From Bacteroidota bacterium (GTDB lineage: Bacteria > Bacteroidota > Bacteroidia > Cytophagales > Cytophagaceae), in contig JAEYZG010000004.1 in assembly GCA_023428135.1 (NCBI GenBank), positions 1 through 64,000 on the forward strand: a DNA stretch of 64,000 nt, in the 5' to 3' direction. The position numbers were made by a program, and so were the translations under genes. The notes beneath the pieces were generated by a model. That model was not told where the DNA came from. It searched no databases and worked only from the letters and a program-made list of their open reading frames with translations. Below, in pieces: positions 48,701 through 55,946 of this stretch (the stretch's first letter is position 1; every line of letters starts with the position of its first letter).

Positions 48701-51700
48701 GAATAGTAAAAGGATATGCGGTAGTGATGTCTATACCAGAAGAGGTCTCTGTTGAAGATGTTTCAATGGTATTTCCTATAGCCATGAACTCTTTCTGTCC
48801 ATAAGAATATATTGCAATGGATTTCTGGTTTTTAAATGTATTATTGGTAACGCTATTGCCTGTTGCCAAAGTGATCGATTGGTAAGAAGAATAGTTTACA
48901 GAAATACCGGTTCCTCCGTTTAGGATCAGGTTTTTATCAAAGGTATTGTATTGCTGTGAGTAAGGAGTACCATCAAGATATATAAGATCACCTGTATAGG
49001 AAGAAGGGCCTTCGATACGACAATTGCTAAAGATATTGTAGTTACTGCCGTTCTTAAGCAGGATCGCAACACCATAAGTAGAATGCTCTGACCTTATAGT
49101 CATGGAAGTAAAACGCACATAAGAACAGGTGTCAAGAAGCAGGGTATAATTGTTTGAGGAAGAAGCATAGAAACTAAGAATTACAGAAGTACTGTCACCA
49201 CTTTCAGAACTAAAGGTAACCGTATTATCCTCTGAAGCACCTTTGATTTTTGAAAGTGCAATCTGCTCCAGGTAAGTATCCGGCCTCACTTTAAACACTA
49301 CTTTTCCTGAGATCCCTGATCTTTTCAGACATGTAACCGCCTGTGTAAAAGTAGTAAAGTCAGGATTGCTTCCACCTATTGTATAAGTTCCTGCCAGAGG
49401 AGTTGTAAAGTTTGATACAGAAAGCGTGTCATTTTCAGGACTATCATCCGGAGTCTGTAAAAGTTTAAATGTAAATGTAACAGAGCTACACGTATTAATA
49501 TTGACTGAACCTAGCAAAATGGTATCTTGCTTCAACGAAGGCAAAGAGCCTGTCCACATATAAGGAATCTGTTCTGCGCCATTGATTGTCCAGTCCACTG
49601 AGAATGACGAAGCAGATTGAAGCCCATAATTTCTCACAATTATCTTCAAAGATCTTTCTTTAGAACCTGAAATTCCGGAAGTAACCAGACCTATAATTCC
49701 TAAGTCCTTACCCGTAGGGACATATTCTGACGCACCGATATCGGATGGTATTCTCCTGGTCTTACCGGTAATGTCTTCGGTTACTGCTGATAGATATTTT
49801 CCTTTACCAACCAGTTGCTTATTACTAAAAATGTAGGAGCTGTCTGTTATTAATCCGGGATCTACAGAAAGTGAATGATGGTCTTTATCACGAAGACTGA
49901 TCCACTTAGCAAGGGAGAGGTTATTGTCCGGATGATTATAAGATACGTAAGAATAAATCAATGAAGTGCCATTGGTATACAGGTTATTATTATCAGACTT
50001 TATTTCTTCATGAGCAGTGCTGTTGCCGAAATAAAAGACATTACTTTTACCCGTATTAATCAGGTTGTTGTTATAGAATTCAACACCTGGACATGTACCA
50101 TAGAAATAAATAGTGGAGCTACCTGAAACACTTGTATGAATGGTGTTGTTATAAAATGCAATATGCTTACTGGTTTCCAGATATATTCCCTGCGAACCTG
50201 AAGGGCCTTTACACCTTATATAATTATTGGCTAATATAATTTTATTCGAAGCATTTTCATGACCACTTCCTTTAAAATATACACCATGCCCTTCAACAAC
50301 CTGGATGTCGTTTTTCAGTATTCTGGCGACACCTTTGTAGTTTTCAAAATATAACCCCGTAATGTATGACTGAGAGGGCTGTTGTTTGATCCTGTTATTT
50401 TCTATCAACAGCTTTCTGTTACCCGTCAGGTTGACTTGCCCCTGAATAACGTTACCTTTGATAACTACTTCTGATATAGAATCAGTTCCTCCAATGTATA
50501 TCGCCCCACTGTTGAAGATTGAATTGTTCTGAACTAATAAAGATGATGGAGCTGTCTGACCTGAGGAAGCATTGATGGCATAATAAGAAGAATAGGAAGA
50601 TCCGGCATTCATCCTGTTGTTTTCGATCCTGGTGCCGTTGTAATTATTCTGCAGCAGAATAACACCTCCGTAGGTACCTGTAATCTGGAAGGTTAATCCT
50701 TTTACAGTAACATTTCCCGTATTCGAGATTCTAAAGACATAATTACTATCGCTTCTGGAAGAGATGGCCATCATAACTTTGCTGCTATCTCCAGATTCTG
50801 ACTGAAAAGTAATACGGTTGTTCTGACTTGCCCCCTGAACGTTTTCAAGAGCCACTCTTTCCGAGTATTGCCCGTCACGGATTAAAAAATTAACCGATCC
50901 TCCGATACCGCCATTATTGAGTGTTTGTATTACCTTCCTAAAAGAAGTAAAATCAGGATCTGTACCTCCGATGGTGTAATTTCCAGCAGGCAAAGCTGTA
51001 TAGATATTGGAATACTTCACACTGTCAATGCCTATTCCATCTTTCATGAGAATGAAAGCAATTGTATAGGCTATTGATTTTTCGAATTGGATCTCTGTCA
51101 CAGGTACAATAACATGACTACCAGATGCTAACGACTGGTTCCACTCTTTGACACCCATAACCTGATCGTTCACTTTACATACTATTGAAAATGCTAAAAC
51201 GGCAGCACTTCCTGTATTATCTACTGAAACCTTTACAGGATATGAGCCTGGCAAAAAAGGTGCCTGGGGAAGTTCAACTGCCCCTATACTTAATTTTGTA
51301 CCGGTGGTCGTAAACTCCATCGCTCCAATATCCGGTTGAGTTTGATTTCGTACAGCACCATTTAAATCTGTCTGAACACCTTCCTGATAAACACCACTGC
51401 CTTCCAGTAATTTGTTATTGGGTAAAAAGTCAGTTTCCGCTACAAACAGAGGATTAGTATGTATAGAATTCGGGTCGTTCTTACTAAACGCTTGCCATGC
51501 GCTTAATCCATAACCATTCTGATCAACTATAACCTGATGCTTTCCTTTGGAAAAATAAACGTTTTTGTTTAAAACCAAGTCTGCCGTATCCAATCCTGTA
51601 AAGGTGATCGCCAATGGTGCCGCTGATCCGCGTGCATAGAATATATTATTAAGAAACTTTATGTTTTTAAGCCTGCTTCCTAAAAAAGGATTGCTTGCCT

Positions 51701-53621
51701 CAAGGTCGCTTTCTATCCTGATTGAATTAAAGCTGATATTAATATCCGAAGCAGATATAAGATTAATTCCTTTTGAAGCGATGGTAGTTCCCCCCATTCT
51801 GATCCCATTATTAAATATACCTGGAACACTGGAGTTGCCAAACGAAGACTGAGCAACCACAATCCCTGTTCCGTTTCCTGAATTTTTTATGTAGTTACTG
51901 CTTATTGTAGATCCTCCCACAACCCTTGACAGATATATCCCGGAAGCTCCGTTCGCAGAAAGCGTTATGGTATTTTTGTGAATTACAAGATCTCTTTGAT
52001 CGGATAAATAAATTCCATAGGCAGTGCTTCCTGAAATTCTGTTCCCTTCTATTCTAATATGTTCATCCGTTGGGCTTTTGCTATTATTATAATTGTAAAT
52101 TCCATAACTACCATTGTTAATGACATTATTCTTAAAAGTTATGTTCCCAAAATAAACATCCTGGATATTAGACTTTACAAAATAAACCGGTGATAGCAGG
52201 ACACCTGTCGATGTTGTGGGCCTACCATTAATTCTGTTATTCTCAAATGTAAGATGAGAAGCTCCATTTGTGAGATTAATTACAGTTCCATAAGAAGTAG
52301 AGGTTCCTCCTACTGATAAGATAAGCTTCTTGAAAATAACATGAGAGGTTCCATTAAAAACCACTACGTTGGAGCTACTGGAAGTAAGGTTGTTAATAAT
52401 GGTTACAGAAGTACTATCACCATTCTCTGGCTCAAAGGTAATCGTGTTGATTTCTGAGGCACCTTTTATTTTTGTAAATACGAGGCCCTGAGAATACGTA
52501 CCCGGCTTGATTTTGAAAGTGACTGGGCCACAAACTCCATTCTGGTTCAGGGAAGTTACAGCTGCCTGAACACTTGTAAAATCCTCTCCTGTACCCACTG
52601 TGTAGGTGCCTGCCATGGCCGGACGTACAGTAACATAGCTTGTGTCTGATGCTCCTGCATTGCCTGCAACTGTTACCCAGGCTTTTATATTATAATCTGC
52701 ATACTGATTAAATGACAGACTACCGATCTTAAAAATGTTGGATCCCGACTGCGGTGTCCCCGGAGCAATGCTCCCAGGCACCTGGAAGGCTTGCTGTAGT
52801 TCACCGTTTACATCCCAGTTAACAATAGCATTGTTCAAACTTGTTGAACCATTATTCGTGATACTGATCGATACATCCTGACTGCCAATACAAGAATGTA
52901 CCTGCTGGAAATCCAGATTTGCAGAAACCATGGAAGCATTTCTTTTGATCTCCAATAAGTTTCTGTGAAAATTCTGAGCATGATTGAAAGGCAACAGATA
53001 TATAAAACTATTGAGCGCACTCACTATTATTTTACCATTTCCCCATGACTTTTCAGCAAGTATGACACTGGTGGAATCTCGTTTGTTGATCAAAAGCGGT
53101 TTTAATCCGGCTCCCTCAAACCTTCCATAAGCAAGCACATTGAAGCTATTATAGCCCTTGAAAGCAGAAGGAATGGGCTGATGAGGTCCTGAAAATGCAG
53201 GGTGTGCAGCATCAACTATATAAGCGCTGTCACATCGAGCCCCTGAGATTACTTTAATGTTCCCTATTAAATCAATATTCTGGCTCGCATCGTAGATGGT
53301 AATGTACAGCACCCCTCCTTCCAAAACCCACCTTTCCAGCTTTTCCTTATTTAAAGAAAGATAATCACGTATGCTAGAAGATGCCCTGTTCCCTGTTATA
53401 TAAATAGTTTTAATATTCTTATCAATGGCGGAGTCAGCTCCAGGAGTAGACAAAGCGTGTCTTTCCCAAAGACCTTCCCCCCATACCTTATCAAAATCCA
53501 GTAAATAATTCTTATTGGTATTGTTAAGTGAATTATCCGCCTCTAACACAACCTGTGCAAAGGTTTCGGGCACTTTAAAGATTGCACAGATTAAAACAAT
53601 CAAGATATATAACTTCTTCAT
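36750..53621 (-). CDS. Giant secreted surface protein (about 5,620 residues): six beta-helix modules, nine Ig-like and eight CARDB domains
   Basis: ATG 53621 starts a good signal peptide (MKKLYILIVLICAIF, ending TFAQ). Residues 25-240 look like a glutamine-amidotransferase-like/DUF4350-type fold. Six modules of about 530 residues begin near residues 334, 876, 1408, 1941, 2464 and 3004. Each starts with a motif like GTYTIGGSNPDF, runs through a parallel beta-helix (ASEINTITFEPENGDS), and closes on DIGADE and a short beta-sandwich. From about 3547 come nine Ig-like domains with WSTG cores, then one FN3-like domain. Eight CARDB repeats follow from about 4315 (DLVVQNV, DLVVSAV), then a C-terminal region of about 300 residues ending HITLKIIK. 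No T9SS tail. Probably an adhesin or polysaccharide-binding surface fibre. Confidence 0.9.
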   Translation of the reverse strand: MKKLYILIVLICAIFKVPETFAQVVLEADNSLNNTNKNYLLDFDKVWGEGLWERHALSTPGADSAIDKNIKTIYITGNRASSSIRDYLSLNKEKLERWVLEGGVLYITIYDASQNIDLIGNIKVISGARCDSAYIVDAAHPAFSGPHQPIPSAFKGYNSFNVLAYGRFEGAGLKPLLINKRDSTSVILAEKSWGNGKIIVSALNSFIYLLPFNHAQNFHRNLLEIKRNASMVSANLDFQQVHSCIGSQDVSISITNNGSTSLNNAIVNWDVNGELQQAFQVPGSIAPGTPQSGSNIFKIGSLSFNQYADYNIKAWVTVAGNAGASDTSYVTVRPAMAGTYTVGTGEDFTSVQAAVTSLNQNGVCGPVTFKIKPGTYSQGLVFTKIKGASEINTITFEPENGDSTSVTIINNLTSSSSNVVVFNGTSHVIFKKLILSVGGTSTSYGTVINLTNGASHLTFENNRINGRPTTSTGVLLSPVYFVKSNIQDVYFGNITFKNNVINNGSYGIYNYNNSKSPTDEHIRIEGNRISGSTAYGIYLSDQRDLVIHKNTITLSANGASGIYLSRVVGGSTISSNYIKNSGNGTGIVVAQSSFGNSSVPGIFNNGIRMGGTTIASKGINLISASDINISFNSIRIESDLEASNPFLGSRLKNIKFLNNIFYARGSAAPLAITFTGLDTADLVLNKNVYFSKGKHQVIVDQNGYGLSAWQAFSKNDPNSIHTNPLFVAETDFLPNNKLLEGSGVYQEGVQTDLNGAVRNQTQPDIGAMEFTTTGTKLSIGAVELPQAPFLPGSYPVKVSVDNTGSAAVLAFSIVCKVNDQVMGVKEWNQSLASGSHVIVPVTEIQFEKSIAYTIAFILMKDGIGIDSVKYSNIYTALPAGNYTIGGTDPDFTSFRKVIQTLNNGGIGGSVNFLIRDGQYSERVALENVQGASQNNRITFQSESGDSSKVMMAISSRSDSNYVFRISNTGNVTVKGLTFQITGTYGGVILLQNNYNGTRIENNRMNAGSSYSSYYAINASSGQTAPSSLLVQNNSIFNSGAIYIGGTDSISEVVIKGNVIQGQVNLTGNRKLLIENNRIKQQPSQSYITGLYFENYKGVARILKNDIQVVEGHGVYFKGSGHENASNKIILANNYIRCKGPSGSQGIYLETSKHIAFYNNTIHTSVSGSSTIYFYGTCPGVEFYNNNLINTGKSNVFYFGNSTAHEEIKSDNNNLYTNGTSLIYSYVSYNHPDNNLSLAKWISLRDKDHHSLSVDPGLITDSSYIFSNKQLVGKGKYLSAVTEDITGKTRRIPSDIGASEYVPTGKDLGIIGLVTSGISGSKERSLKIIVRNYGLQSASSFSVDWTINGAEQIPYMWTGSLPSLKQDTILLGSVNINTCSSVTFTFKLLQTPDDSPENDTLSVSNFTTPLAGTYTIGGSNPDFTTFTQAVTCLKRSGISGKVVFKVRPDTYLEQIALSKIKGASEDNTVTFSSESGDSTSVILSFYASSSNNYTLLLDTCSYVRFTSMTIRSEHSTYGVAILLKNGSNYNIFSNCRIEGPSSYTGDLIYLDGTPYSQQYNTFDKNLILNGGTGISVNYSSYQSITLATGNSVTNNTFKNQKSIAIYSYGQKEFMAIGNTIETSSTETSSGIDITTAYPFTILNNKINILKGGRGITANSGSSTEPVRSLIANNFIRIYPEKASSGIALYGGRNILVAHNTVLLGPGIARADALYMNNVADCDVLNNILINKGFGAAFKAESNNSNLSLDHNNIFSAIDLPIFYNNDSYTLEKYQKTTGLDSNSISRDVVFKNEQDLHTIDPVVRGRGKLIAQIDTDIDGQLRKSLPDIGADEYFALESDLAIHAFSFLKQPVTVGENDITLTMANNGNSPLTAFKIEWSVNDTLKPAMDWSGALNPGEIKELALGTHTFEQGKKYSVKAWIVNANDSDISNDTIIEGPFYTALSGVYSIGNVPQADFQTLNQALNALNQSGVAGPVTFNVSEGVFEEQLSFGYIKGASEVNTITFSGAESFGTELKPIINASQNNYAIKIDKGRFLNFEKLHFVSSAAYGRAVRFENSGTNITFRNNKFSGNKSDVIIEFGSGDTFEENVFAENIFIDGSIGINFSSSGRNNKVLFNRFANQSSSALRLSYQGNITLKGNSIKSPESATSYRAILVENADGYYSIERNSIIVRTGQAGIQLTGNATGKLLLANNFISASGNTITSAVSIATEGTQEIYHNTIQVNSASVNAVVLRLTGTVRVRSANNILLLKNEGTALFADNSVIFDYSDYNNFYASVPSGKLFNSRPTFNDWKIFRNLDWNSVSLDPLFSSDSTWEVGEIQLNRLGIGIPAVTEDIEGDRRNSKTPSIGADETAPKDDDAGVQSLAGVSKPLKEGNSTIYAVIRNYGDNELNSVTIKGTVNDSLFFNKIWLGTLASGDTTLTELGNYSFANDQKYVLKVWTERPNGTTDNHVENDLFKTDTLITALQGYYTIGGNAPHFNNLTKAVADLDKRGIIDSVVFNIRPGIYEEQIVIPSIVGSASAGSIVFQPESGKADDVTIRFSGTKEKNYLVKLDGGDGISFRNLRFEAGNDDYGTLIHLIHGAHNITFEGNKFIGTSITSTGSWEKAMIYATYNLYNNNQLAIRNNEFLNGSYGVLLSGQTSGDLVKDLIIRNNRFVNQQAISIGLTSMENAEVSFNEIVSEESGTQFKGIQAAACYKNSKVVSNKLILKNGGTGIYAYEYDQFKSQPGLLVANNFISVSGNSCIGIENTSGYISRYVHNSIYINSASVNTRNAGLLLSGTSLTAQNNCIVAAGTAYCVNFTTLPFRCDYNNYYGGNVGYTGNIKYPTLSEWQNVTKLDFNSSKLNPGWISTTDLHASNALLAKSVPSLPLVQLDIDGDIRDTLTAPGADEFNPKGADAALKRFVSPVLPFESGFNEIKVVLVNNGTDTLRNVTFDWAFNNVRQNPLVWNGSLKSKDSVIVDLGKYEFLSGTNYALKVWTHLPNGTQDLIQINDTLYSGNLLPAMSGIYTIGGTSPDFVNFSQAVNALHARGVSGKVTFKVREGIYNEQLVLNKIAGVSENNAITFESEVNDSSAVTIAYKTAESSNYVVLLNGVNYVTFRDMTLRSTGNQSYQNYYGAVMSLREGASHNTIENCLLVSFNYSTTNGGRTVVNASEDSDNNTFVNNTFVNGTYAINLTGRATSYKTNRIENNRILNQQFGGIRLSYQSNTTVWGNTISSLVNDLNYKAISLENSKGNEIFANKITIRSQYSTGIYIYTISATASQPLLVYNNFIDNSTSGETYGIFARDAQHLKVYFNTVRLTGKTTNTAACGILFSSGASIQNNIFAHLNEGMALYLAGTGINSNYNNLYTNGPLLCQWGSSSTKYASLEEYVAASGLDNNSISIDPLFKGPDDLHITQVHLDGAGTPIAGITDDIDGHLRNATRPDMGADEFGAGLHLNDIGVTSLIAPVSACDMSNVYEVKVRLQNYGVDTISKFGVAYRVNGGIPVIETVESFILYPGKTSVYTFKTPVDLTVRGQYIFDVYTVLSGDTVNRNDSLLNIVVQHYPAVTVKAMNDTIVCQGQRVRLQASGAHSYEWYYQGSSNPFSTGNSFYQEVGSNRVLVVKGFSEFNCHATDTATIRVKPKPSVPVISRSGESSRCKSDTIYLFSDIKKSIFWSTGQSTASIAATKSGNYSVTHIDSVSGCTSSASIYVGKPASPRATVSNNNICPGQSSLLKIEGSGIKSVLWSTGEKTSSLTVQPQSTTTYTVDVETEEGCTYAFALTVSVKSAMVFSPEIFSVTVLDSAVCPGTPASVKVHARGEDYSWAENGIEKEFTYTPTKKTTYTINVKGGTCSEEVATARFTIDVLPEPARAPIIVATGAKSLSLCEADSIILNSSDYNENIIWSTGDTSQSIKVLQHGIYSVSHVNSYGCMKTASVKIDNPPTPYITGNTEICEGESTRLSVINGNKFLWSTGDTTSSIVVTPQTSTKYSVKVEILEGCTYYLSTEVTFKQLPRITAISADTTICKGQEVTLQVSGTATDFLWSDGQKGATVKVRPDKTTIYSVKATNSCNKNPIEDFQNMTVTVLPVPVAPVINHPDSVYICKGTSILLMSDVKDSIRWSTGQITSEISLSDTGKVYLTRFNQYSCVTLDSVQILYPSKPLLKVGGRGFSTICKGDTAILSISGVKNSFWTTGASTSSITTVPYQTTVYHVSGSDIYGCAYSDSIEITVIEPQSPVVPANMLPSSQNVSELPLPLQLSWAPSNHASKYHVYIWESSLTKPDAPFASGIDQIGLVIKDKQLAYGKTYYWQIEALNSCKQTEGPVEQFSIRALPDLVVQNVLTPASAFSGQQILVSWEVKNIGKGNTVTTESWYDGIYLSADSIFDPNLDRYITGVVNKTALDTGKAYLSSATITLPKGIAGTYYIFVESNKHNGLVEAERSNNMGRNTRYMLVNLTPSPDFQVTQVIVPFNSFSGQEIDVRWTVQNKGKGVNEERRWSDRIFLSKDSIFKSGQAVELKTIEVSEILDPGVSYERVTKAKLPLEISGKYFIHVLTDAKDQVYEYAFNNNNSLTSSALEIILLPPSDLIPVNVTFPSPVSNLEKVTISWTVKNQGGSETNTQKWRDNIYLSKDLQFNEKNAKLLGSKTYYKSLKIDSSYTQSVEVNIPSQISGPYYIFVQTDKDNEVFEYKNEDNNIYRSSTLMTINNADIVVENLHVLNDTVKSGERINLQWIVKNNGKGIVSTTNWTDSLYLSLTSDPYDKENIALGRQMPSVSKSLAQGDTILLQGSFVVPEGVHGNYCLILKINSDNNLFEGTSPNANNISTKSVNILLSPWADLVVTGVKTDSSSLTAGDTLKVAFTVANKGNATAKKSQWVEGLYLSSYSKPGEKVEYVGGVTSSGSLSPGDSNSYNVSIAIDPTLKAGDYYLHVHTDATNSIFEHTNETNNISVYGPLTIKASPQHSLLLAHLETEDTLNTAIEYSFQWKVTNTGQKHTGVRSWNDVLFLSKDTLIQSGIDLKLTTVANYKGLAPDSSYSKTGGLNIPDGMIGNYYLIMLSNYDSKMDSLYNKPGSHYFNARKIIPVRIQQSTTPDLQVSSLSVPSFAKSGQPITINYSVTNLGAGATRPFNWTDKFYLSTDFVVQKDKDILVGTINRTSTLEPGKSYADSVRLNIPANVSGNYILIAYTDETNKQFEAEYEDNNTAYRPLTIERPLPSDLVVSAVQFPEKEYLNGSYVDISWTLSNQGTNPANGYAEDHVYLSTDTEWDVNDVLLVNYGRNLNVAPLSSVTVTRKVMVQQVPFGNYYVIVKSDARNNIFETNDQNNTAVSAAMMKVDVREMFLNKTEITTLQNNVRLYYKITIPDSLAGETMLVSLNADEVQSVNELYISYEAAPDRNKYEAAFSKPFFGDQEVIIPKLKAGTYYVMAYGYHRLQINQDITLKAEILPFEIRSVETNRGGDAGMVTTCIQGAKFTDQTRFKLVGDDTVVDAVKLYFINSSKVFVTFRMDGVPTGFYDVVAEEPLTKERALYLNGFTVEKSTGYKLETDLEHPDQTTLGRIVPIHIYYANGGNIDIPTPERAVISLTKVPVAKTVEDLGFNLHSLLLRFEEPDGPSDILRPGVAGAITIYTKAIRHITLKIIK
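43320..52640 (-). repeat. Six intragenic 1.6-kb repeats encoding beta-helix modules
   Basis: The motif encoding GTYTIGG or a close variant recurs near 52620, 50995, 49400, 47800, 46230 and 44610, a spacing of 1.57-1.63 kb. The steady spacing shows whole-module duplication, although the copies have drifted at the base level. Confidence 0.8.
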
Positions 53622-53954
53622 GAGCATTCTAAAGTCTAAAAGCCAATCCATTGGGCAAAAAGTCGCAAGCTATGGGATGACCATTTTTTAGACAAGTATA
53701 AATTCACGAATAAGGCATTTGAATTTACGAAAGTAGATGTTTGAATTTAGGAACGTATCTAAAATAATATTTCCGATTTTCCAAAAAAGACCGAACTCTT
53801 AACCCAAGAGAGTTGATCACATTTTTTCTAAAATATTATATTCTTTCCATTGATATTGCAAGGATTAGACTCGATGCAATTCTTTGTCTATAAAGAAGAC
53901 AATTCCGGCTAGATCAAACTCACTTGAACAATACAATGCTTATGGCAGTTCCTG
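53622..53954. other. Promoter-side gap upstream of the giant operon
   Basis: A 333-bp AT-rich stretch between the giant gene and the DoxX gene, both on the minus strand. No gene and no clear intrinsic terminator is seen. Near-matches to the minus-7 box occur (TATACTTG and TACTTTCG on the minus strand), each one base off, so no promoter is claimed. Confidence 0.5.
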
Positions 53955-54356
53955 TTAATCCCATTGATTGTTGGTTGAAACAGCTATTTTCCCACTCCCG
54001 GTAAATAAAATACCTGTTGCAATAAGCATATAAATAGCTAATAATTCTAAAGCCCATCCGCCATATTCATTAAGATTGAAAACATTTGACATTTGTGTCA
54101 GGCAAATGGCTGTAAGACAATTTACAGCAAACACGAAGCCTGCCAAACGCGTCCTAAAACCTATGATGATAAGTATAGGTGCTACTACTTCTCCCAAAAA
54201 CACACCATAAGCAATAAACGAAGGCAATCCTTTTTCTATAAGCAGATCTTTGATGAAGTCTATTCCATAGAACAATTTACTGACTCCGTAAACCAGCATC
54301 GGAAATCCGATTGCGATTCTCGTTACAAAAATTCCTAAATCAACGTTTTTTTTCAT
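53955..54356 (-). CDS. DoxX-family membrane protein
   Basis: A 133-residue protein with four hydrophobic segments in the DoxX arrangement: IFVTRIAIGFPMLVYGVSKL, FIAYGVFLGEVVAPILIIIG, LAGFVFAVNCLTAICL and ALELLAIYMLIATGIL. DoxX proteins are small inner-membrane proteins tied to redox balance in some bacteria; their exact role is open. It is 24 bp downstream of the beta-barrel-like gene at 54381 and presumably in its transcript. Confidence 0.87.
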   Translation of the reverse strand: MKKNVDLGIFVTRIAIGFPMLVYGVSKLFYGIDFIKDLLIEKGLPSFIAYGVFLGEVVAPILIIIGFRTRLAGFVFAVNCLTAICLTQMSNVFNLNEYGGWALELLAIYMLIATGILFTGSGKIAVSTNNQWD

Positions 54357-54380
54357 GTCTGTAATATTTAAAAGGTATGT

Positions 54381-54986
54381 TTAATAAAGATTCCTGTGTT
54401 GACTAATACTTTTTTTACCATTCTTGAATTGGTCTGCATTTAAAGCTAGACCATATGCTAATTTATTCGCCTTCAAGCCCAGTCGAACGTATTGCAGACC
54501 TCTCTGATATTCATCCAGATTAATGTTAGCAATAGCCACAAGGTTAAAATAAACTTGTAGGTATTCAGTCAGGTAAGGATAGTATTCTAAGGCAATAGAT
54601 TGCTCAAGTGTGAATCCCTTTTGATAAGTCGTACCCAAAAAATAAGCGAATGAATATATAGGATGTACTGTTCGATATTGTGTTGAAATGGTTAAAAAGG
54701 AACCGGGATTTTTCATTCCAACGGCAATATTTAAAGCAACTTTTCTCAAGACGTTATAAGAAAAGGTATTTCTTATAAAAAAGATGTTTGCATTATCTGA
54801 GCTGTATTCTGTATCAAATAATGTGAGGTTGTTTATCTTAACTTTGGTGGTAAAATTATAATTCACATGATGCAGATACGTCAGTGAGCGATGCCCTTCT
54901 ACAATGTCCGGAGTATAAGAAAGTTGTTGTGCATTAAGTTCTTTTGACAAGAAAAAAAGTATCAGCAATGTATAATCAGCCCTCAT
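54381..54986 (-). CDS. Putative outer-membrane beta-barrel-like protein
   Basis: A 201-residue protein with a short signal peptide ending ELNAQ. The body alternates polar and hydrophobic residues with aromatic ends (KVALNIAVGMKN, YSFAYFLGTTY, YLQVYFNLVAIANI), the usual look of outer-membrane barrel strands. No family motif is recognised. Its neighbours are a Crp/Fnr-type regulator upstream (67-bp gap) and DoxX downstream, so it may belong to a small regulated envelope operon. Confidence 0.65.
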   Translation of the reverse strand: MRADYTLLILFFLSKELNAQQLSYTPDIVEGHRSLTYLHHVNYNFTTKVKINNLTLFDTEYSSDNANIFFIRNTFSYNVLRKVALNIAVGMKNPGSFLTISTQYRTVHPIYSFAYFLGTTYQKGFTLEQSIALEYYPYLTEYLQVYFNLVAIANINLDEYQRGLQYVRLGLKANKLAYGLALNADQFKNGKKSISQHRNLY

Positions 54987-55052
54987 CTGTAGCCTGTTTA
55001 AAATTATACAGGCAAATGTATAGTGAGGGGAAACGATAAAAATTAAGCTATC

Positions 55053-55652
55053 TTAAGAAATATCCGTAATATGTTTTTTCCTCAGAAAACTTAAGAACTC
55101 CGGTGTGACACCCAGATAGGAAGCAATCATATATTGAGGGAAGCGCTGTTCGAGATGCCGATACTCTGCAATGAATGCATTATATCTGGCATATGCGTCA
55201 ACGCTCATATTTTCGATTGTACGTTCTTGCAGGGCAACGTAAGCGGATTGAATTTTCAAACGAAAAAAATCTGACATCTTCGGAACCTCCTGATACAATG
55301 TTTCCAGATTTGTTTTGCTGATTTGTACAAGAGTGGTAGGCTCATTGGCCTGAATAAACATACGTGAAGGATTTCCGCTGAAATAACTGTACAGGTCATT
55401 CACCCACCAATCTTCAATACCTAATTGCAAGGTGTGTTCCTGATTTTTTTCATCCAGATAGTAAACCCTCATACTTCCTATTGCAATATAACGCATGTTT
55501 CTGGAAACCTGACCGGGCTGAAGTAAATACTCCTTTTTGTTTAGCTTCTTTATTTCCAATTTAGGTATGATGGATGCGATATCGTTATCGTCTAAAGCAA
55601 CCACTTCTTGAAAGTGTTCTATGAGCTGCAAAGCGAGTTTATCTGAATCCAT
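55053..55652 (-). CDS. Crp/Fnr-family transcriptional regulator
   Basis: A 199-residue protein with an N-terminal cNMP-binding-like domain (KEYLLQPGQVSRNMRYIAIGS split over strands, RVYYLDEK), a dimer helix, and a C-terminal helix-turn-helix with PQYMIASYLGVTPEFLS. No cysteine cluster for an Fnr-type iron-sulfur centre. It probably governs the barrel-like and DoxX genes just downstream. Confidence 0.88.
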   Translation of the reverse strand: MDSDKLALQLIEHFQEVVALDDNDIASIIPKLEIKKLNKKEYLLQPGQVSRNMRYIAIGSMRVYYLDEKNQEHTLQLGIEDWWVNDLYSYFSGNPSRMFIQANEPTTLVQISKTNLETLYQEVPKMSDFFRLKIQSAYVALQERTIENMSVDAYARYNAFIAEYRHLEQRFPQYMIASYLGVTPEFLSFLRKKHITDIS

Positions 55653-55810
55653 TTGTTTCTTTAGATATTATTTAGGATTGTTAGTATTAATATGTATCGA
55701 GGATATAGCAATCAAAAACTTTAACCCTATACTTTCACAAAGCCTATTAAAAGTACAGTATTGGGGTTTACAACAATTCATCTTACTATTGCCTTTGCAT
55801 TGTTGAGCAA

Positions 55811-55859
55811 AACCTTCGGTTGTTTTATCGAAACATAATAGCATTAACTACCGAAGGTT
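55811..55859 (-). terminator. Hairpin after the 55.9-kb T9SS gene
   Basis: AACCTTCGGT and ACCGAAGGTT form a stem of 9-10 bp with a loop of about 29 nt. On the minus strand it is followed by TTTTGC. It is a fair terminator candidate for the gene ending at 55947. Confidence 0.5.
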
Positions 55860-55946
55860 TATCTCAAAATCATTTCATTTTTTATTGACTCAAAGTGTCA
55901 AGTCGAAAGACTAACATCACCGGAAAAACAAAAGAAAATCCAGCAC

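Noticed and set aside
43320..52640. The regular 1.6-kb repeats as a possible CRISPR or satellite array
   Set aside because: The unit is a whole protein module in one open frame with diverged sequence, not short identical repeats with spacers.
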